From: JAABTH01 sp964390725
GTDB taxonomy: Bacteria > Bacillota > Dethiobacteria > DTU022
Length of the DNA stretch: 64,000 nt
Direction: 5' to 3'
NCBI GenBank assembly: GCA_964390725.1
Contig: CAYMIW010000013.1
Span: 1 to 64,000 of the forward strand
Of the stretch, positions 59,784 to 64,000 are shown piece by piece (position 1 is the first letter of the stretch; each line of letters starts with the position of its first letter). Under the pieces are notes generated by a model. The model had not been told where the DNA came from. It did no database searches and worked only from the letters and a program-made list of their open reading frames with translations. A program made the translations under genes and the position numbers.

Positions 59784-62700
59784 CTACTTTCCACAACATT
59801 TCTTATATTTTTTGCCACTGCCGCAAGGGCAGGGATCATTGCGTCCGATCTTTTCCACGGTGACCGGCTCCTGTTTTGGCTTGGTTGCCTTACCCCCGGC
59901 GGCAGCAGGTGTTCTGTCGTTTTTTCCACGCTGATCAGGCGGTGGAGCACTTCCGCCGCCAACTGCCCTAATTGCAGGCCTGTAACCTGTAGCCTCTCCT
60001 GTGACAGCTTCGCGGCGCGGCGCTGCCGTTACCTGGACATGATAAATAGTTCTTACCACATCAGCCTGGATCTGACGAATCATATCTTCAAACATATCAG
60101 CACTCTGCAGGCGGTATTGAACCAGGGGATCACGCTGGCCATACGCCTGAAGATGAATCTCGTGTCTCAGCTGATGCATCACATCAATAAAGTACATCCA
60201 GTGCCGGTCAACTGTCCGCAGCAGCACAACTCTCTCAAGCTCCCTCATGATTGAAGCAGTAAGCTCTGCTTCACGCGCTTCGTAAAATGAGTGTGCCTCT
60301 TCGATTAAAACAGGACGGAGATCTTCTTTTTCTTTGTCGATCAGATCTTTGACAGGTACAGTTCCCTTGCGCAAGAAAAGATCTTCAGCTCTTTCAAGCA
60401 GGGCCCGGGCATATTCATCATCCAGAAAACCCTGTTCGATTGTATATTCCTGGATAATCCTGTCAATAATCTCTTCAACCATATCGAGGATTGGCTGTTT
60501 CATGTTTTCGCCTTCAAGAACACGCTGCCGCTGCCCGTAAATAACTTCCCTCTGCTGGTTTAAAACATCGTCATAATCAATCAGGTTACGACGAATTTCA
60601 AAGTTTCGCGCTTCAACTTTTTTCTGGGCATTTTCAATCGCCCTGCCAACCAGACCATGATCGATAGGCATATCTTCATCGATGCCGAAACGATCCATCA
60701 TTGAAGCAATATTGCTTCCACCAAAAAGCCTCATCAAGTCATCTTCCAGCGAAACAAAAAATTGTGATGAACCCGGATCCCCCTGCCGTCCCGAGCGACC
60801 TCTCAGCTGGTTATCTATCCGCCGGCTCTCATGGCGCTCCGTTCCCAGAACATGCAACCCTCCCAGGTTTATTACTTCTTCGCGCTCTTTTTTGGTTTCG
60901 CTTAGAGCATCATCAATCAGTTCAGTATAACGGTTTTGCCATTTTTCACGATCTTTTTCATCAAGATCTGCTTCTTCAGTTTTGAATTCATTCAACAGTC
61001 GTTCCCTGACCAGGTATTCCGGATTACCACCGAGGATAATATCTGTGCCCCGTCCGGCCATGTTTGTTGAAATAGTTACGGCGTTCCTGCGACCGGCCTG
61101 GGCAATAATATATGCTTCACGCGAGTGATTAACCGCATTGAGCACTTCATGTTCTACATCCTGGCGTTTAAGCATCTTGCTGAGCATTTCCGATCTTTCT
61201 ACTGAAATTGTTCCCACCAGAACAGGCTGCCCCCGTTGGCTGCATTCAATAATTTCTTCCACAACTGCTTTGAACTTGGCCCGCTCTGTTTTATAAATAA
61301 TATCTGGCATTTCTTCCCTGATCAACGGCCTGTTGGTAGGAATAGCAACAACATCCATCCCGTAAATTTTACGAAATTCTTCTTCTTCGGTGAGAGCCGT
61401 CCCGGTCATTCCGGCGATTTTGCCATACATGCGAAAATAGTTCTGGAACGTTATTGAAGCAACGGTGCGCGTGGCGGCCTGAACCTCCACTCCTTCCTTG
61501 GCTTCAATGGCCTGGTGCAACCCGTCCGAGTAGCGCCGGCCCGGCATCAAACGGCCGGTAAATTCATCAACAATCAGCACTTTCCCATCCTGAACAACGT
61601 AATCAACATCACGTTCGAATAGGGAATAAGCTTTTATCAACTGGTCAAAGTAATGGCGATGCTCAGAAGCTTTTTCAGATTCATGTTCGTCAACCAGTTC
61701 TTCTTCCTCGGCACGTTCTTTTCCCAACTGCAATAGTTTTAAGAGCTGGGGATTAACCCGTTCCAGCTCACGGTACCCTTTGTCCTTGATATCAGCCAGG
61801 CGCGATGTTTCATCTATAATATAGTAGAGCTCTTCATCAAGATGGTTAAGCCGTTTCTCGGTCATTAATACCTGCTTGGTCCGTTCAACCATCTTTTCTA
61901 TTCCCGGCTCTTTCATCATTTTCAACAAATTTTTATTTTTAGGGGAGCCGCGTCTGGCCAATAAAAGTTTTTCGGCTGCTTCTTCGGGATTTCCCTCTTC
62001 AAGATCGCGCTTCGCCGCATTTAGTAAATCTACAACCAGTTTACTCTGGCGGCGGATCAGGTGTTCAACCTCTTTTTTCCAGCGCCCGTATTCTTCTTTT
62101 GCTTCAACTCGGCTACTAATAATTAAAGGAGTGCGGGCTTCGTCAATGAGAATGCTGTCAACCTCGTCAACAATGGCAAAGTTCAGACCCTGCTGCACCA
62201 TATCCTGCTTGTAAAGAACCATGTTATCGCGAAGATAATCAAACCCGAGTTCATTATTAGTAGCATAAATAATATCACTGCTATAGTTTTCCCGGCGTTC
62301 AGCAGGTTCAAGACCCTGAACCACCAACCCTACCGTCAGGCCGAGGAATTCATAAATTGGGCCCATCCACTCACGGTCCCGCCGGGCCAGGTAATCATTA
62401 ACCGTTACTATATGCACGCCTTTGCCAGTTAATGCATTAAGGTAAGCCGGCAGGGTAGCAACAAGAGTTTTTCCTTCACCTGTTTTCATTTCGGCAATCC
62501 GCCCCTGGTGTAAAACAATAGCGCCGAGCACCTGTACATCAAAAGGCCTCATACCTGTTTTTCTGTAGGCTGCCTCCCGGGCCAGGGCATAAGCCTCGGG
62601 CAGGATATCATCAAGGGTTTCTCCGCCGGCAAGACGTTCTTTTAATAATTCGGTCTGCCGGGGAAATTCACTCTCTTCCAGCGCTGAAGCCCATTCTTCC

Positions 62701-62789
62701 AAAGCATTAACCCGGTCAACGGTTTTCTCCAGGCGTTTTACTTCTTTTTCATTGGGGTCACCAAATAATTTTTTCATAAATGCAGCCAT
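59784..62789 (-). CDS. secA: preprotein translocase ATPase SecA, long-insert form
   Basis: 1001 residues from the ATG at 62789, preceded by AAAGGAG at 8 nt; the frame to 62900 lies inside the upstream gene. Motifs: MKTGEGKT (about 101-108), VDEVDSILIDEART, NMAGRGTDIILGG, GTERHESRRIDNQLRGRSGR and the C-terminal zinc tail CPCGSGKKYKKCC. Between about residues 225 and 390 there is an extra charged helical segment (VVDLLNAAKRDLEEGNPEEA, DELYY-like HLDEELYYIIDETSRLADI) not found in the usual 840-residue Firmicutes SecA. SecA drives export through SecYEG. prfB follows directly. Confidence 0.96.
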   Translation of the reverse strand: MAAFMKKLFGDPNEKEVKRLEKTVDRVNALEEWASALEESEFPRQTELLKERLAGGETLDDILPEAYALAREAAYRKTGMRPFDVQVLGAIVLHQGRIAEMKTGEGKTLVATLPAYLNALTGKGVHIVTVNDYLARRDREWMGPIYEFLGLTVGLVVQGLEPAERRENYSSDIIYATNNELGFDYLRDNMVLYKQDMVQQGLNFAIVDEVDSILIDEARTPLIISSRVEAKEEYGRWKKEVEHLIRRQSKLVVDLLNAAKRDLEEGNPEEAAEKLLLARRGSPKNKNLLKMMKEPGIEKMVERTKQVLMTEKRLNHLDEELYYIIDETSRLADIKDKGYRELERVNPQLLKLLQLGKERAEEEELVDEHESEKASEHRHYFDQLIKAYSLFERDVDYVVQDGKVLIVDEFTGRLMPGRRYSDGLHQAIEAKEGVEVQAATRTVASITFQNYFRMYGKIAGMTGTALTEEEEFRKIYGMDVVAIPTNRPLIREEMPDIIYKTERAKFKAVVEEIIECSQRGQPVLVGTISVERSEMLSKMLKRQDVEHEVLNAVNHSREAYIIAQAGRRNAVTISTNMAGRGTDIILGGNPEYLVRERLLNEFKTEEADLDEKDREKWQNRYTELIDDALSETKKEREEVINLGGLHVLGTERHESRRIDNQLRGRSGRQGDPGSSQFFVSLEDDLMRLFGGSNIASMMDRFGIDEDMPIDHGLVGRAIENAQKKVEARNFEIRRNLIDYDDVLNQQREVIYGQRQRVLEGENMKQPILDMVEEIIDRIIQEYTIEQGFLDDEYARALLERAEDLFLRKGTVPVKDLIDKEKEDLRPVLIEEAHSFYEAREAELTASIMRELERVVLLRTVDRHWMYFIDVMHQLRHEIHLQAYGQRDPLVQYRLQSADMFEDMIRQIQADVVRTIYHVQVTAAPRREAVTGEATGYRPAIRAVGGGSAPPPDQRGKNDRTPAAAGGKATKPKQEPVTVEKIGRNDPCPCGSGKKYKKCCGK

Positions 62790-62802
62790 CAGGTTACTCC
62801 TT

Positions 62803-63915
62803 TCAGCGGGTCGGAGCCAATTCTTCGCACAAAGCCCACATGCTACCCGAAACCAGGGAATGCCCTCCCAACACGACCGGTATGGGACAATCTTTCGCAA
62901 GACGGGTAAATTCCTTCAACCAGGGATTCTCAACCTGTTCCCAGCAGCCGAGATCCGATAAAAATCGATCACTGTCACTCAGTTCAAGTTTATAATGATA
63001 CATTAAAACCCTGCTGTCAATAAAGGCACAGCGGGCCAGTTCCGGCAAATAGCGGAAAAATTTATGCAGCCCGGCGTGCTCAAGCAGAAGGCCAAGCAAT
63101 GATATTACCTGACCCTTATCTATACGGCCCAGTGATTTCATGCCTCTTTCTTCGGAAAAGACCCGCAGGCGCAGCTTTAATAACTCGTTAAGCCTGCCAA
63201 TAATAGGCGCTCCGACACGACCGATTAATACAACATCCTCGTACTCGGCTGATAGCACAGCTTTTGCTTTTTCCAAAGTACTGTAGTCTAAACTCAACTT
63301 GTCAAGCATTTGCCTGGTCCTCGTATCACAAAAGGGACCGGCTCCGAGAACAAGCAGATCAGTTGGGGTATCTATGTCAAACAAAAGGCCCAGAGAATGA
63401 GGCATCAGCTCCATTTCAAGGCCAAGTTGATCTCTTAAAGTAAGGGCCAGGCTGTTATCCATCGCAGGTAGTTCGGTGTCTTGCAGGTCAGCGGTTACAG
63501 TAAAAGCAACCATGTCCGCTGATTGTGTATTATTGGTATATACAAAACGATCCCTCTGTGTCAGCTTTCTGCAGATCATCTCCAGCTCATTGACTGTGAT
63601 CAGAGGACAACCCGCTCCGTTCAGACAAAATACTCTATCCAGTCTGTGCTTTTTAATTACTGCTTTCAGCTCGTTACCAAAATGAAATTGTTCGCCTGTA
63701 AGTGAATTCAGGGTCACCTCTGCTCCCAATGAAGTAGCAGGCTCGACAAGTTCAGGCCGATTAGTATGCAGGTAGATCCGTTCAAGACAACCAACCTTTT
63801 TCATCTTTTCGAGATTGTCAAGCAGCGCGGCCTGCCGGACATCCACCATTATCTTTTCAATAGTACTACAGGGATTCGACCCCTCAAATATTACTGCACT
63901 GACACCCATCTTCAT
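62803..63915 (-). CDS. putative nucleotidyltransferase-like protein of unknown role
   Basis: 370 residues. The N-terminal 230 residues look like a GT-A/nucleotidyltransferase fold: VSAVIFEGSNPCSTI, a YLHTNRPELVEPATSLGAEV strand-helix pair, RVFCLNGAGCPLITVNELEM in place of the usual metal-binding DxPL/GD motif, and LLFDIDTPTDLLVLG as in MobA/CofC-like enzymes. A C-terminal 130-residue region is of unknown type. The ATG at 63915 has a GAGG site upstream. It ends 13 nt before secA's start, so both may be co-transcribed. Whether it binds nucleotides is unclear. Confidence 0.55.
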   Translation of the reverse strand: MKMGVSAVIFEGSNPCSTIEKIMVDVRQAALLDNLEKMKKVGCLERIYLHTNRPELVEPATSLGAEVTLNSLTGEQFHFGNELKAVIKKHRLDRVFCLNGAGCPLITVNELEMICRKLTQRDRFVYTNNTQSADMVAFTVTADLQDTELPAMDNSLALTLRDQLGLEMELMPHSLGLLFDIDTPTDLLVLGAGPFCDTRTRQMLDKLSLDYSTLEKAKAVLSAEYEDVVLIGRVGAPIIGRLNELLKLRLRVFSEERGMKSLGRIDKGQVISLLGLLLEHAGLHKFFRYLPELARCAFIDSRVLMYHYKLELSDSDRFLSDLGCWEQVENPWLKEFTRLAKDCPIPVVLGGHSLVSGSMWALCEELAPTR

Positions 63916-64000
63916 TCAAAAAGACCTCTTCTCAAACCATTCCATACATCATTGGGCAGTTTATGCTCTGTTTCCGGGGAGCTTCTATTCAGGTTCAATT

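Noticed and set aside
1..64000. CRISPR arrays, tRNA or rRNA genes
   Set aside because: No regularly spaced direct repeats were seen, and no cloverleaf other than the tRNA-like part of tmRNA.

Overview
The window looks like a chromosome segment of an anaerobic, Gram-positive Clostridia-type bacterium (Bacillota). Evidence: Firmicutes-style core clusters (rnr-smpB-ssrA, pgk-tpiA-gpmI-eno-secG, rapZ-whiA, uvrB-uvrA-uvrC, ftsEX with an M23 hydrolase, ctpA with a MinJ-like protein, secA-prfB), strong AGGAGG ribosome sites, TTG/GTG starts, cobalamin and manganese riboswitches, FmdE, and DUF6179/DUF6323 proteins. Genus cannot be read from the sequence. No tRNA, rRNA or CRISPR was seen.

Positions 1 to about 29,600 form an AT-rich accessory region full of decayed genes. 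Its centre is a minus-strand operon (10526 to 3689) with a cobalamin riboswitch and terminator, then a lipoprotein binding protein, FecCD permease, ATPase, two nitrogenase component-1-like subunits and a NifH-like reductase. The first component-1 subunit has three Cys spaced almost as in BchN of dark protochlorophyllide reductase, while the second lacks most ligands. This points to a single-[4Fe-4S], tetrapyrrole-type reductase made when B12 is scarce. Left of it (3450 to 1112) lies a decayed divergent paralogue of the same operon. Right of it, a second cobalamin riboswitch (14873-15035) drives a broken nifH/component-1 fusion followed by an intact transporter and a methyltransferase (15582-19494). 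Other content: an ISNCY-like remnant, a Mn2+ riboswitch with mntP, a decayed ABC exporter, a BlaI regulator beside a deleted blaR1, a YdeI-like protein, a large GGDEF/HD-GYP sensor, FmdE and the DUF6179/DUF6323 pair.

From about 29,700 to the end the window is a dense, almost entirely minus-strand housekeeping region: tmRNA and SmpB (ribosome rescue), RNase R, lower glycolysis, sigma-54, WhiA/RapZ, the complete UvrABC excision repair set, a GDT1-type cation exporter, MinJ-like/CtpA/FtsEX/M23 envelope and division genes, AsnS, YitT, RF2 with its programmed frameshift, and SecA with a long insertion.

The most notable possibility is a corrinoid- or tetrapyrrole-linked nitrogenase-like system that occurs three times in one region: one copy intact, one decayed, and one with only its transport and methyltransferase part intact. 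Its substrate is unknown; the link to B12 is inferred from the riboswitches and the transporter family.
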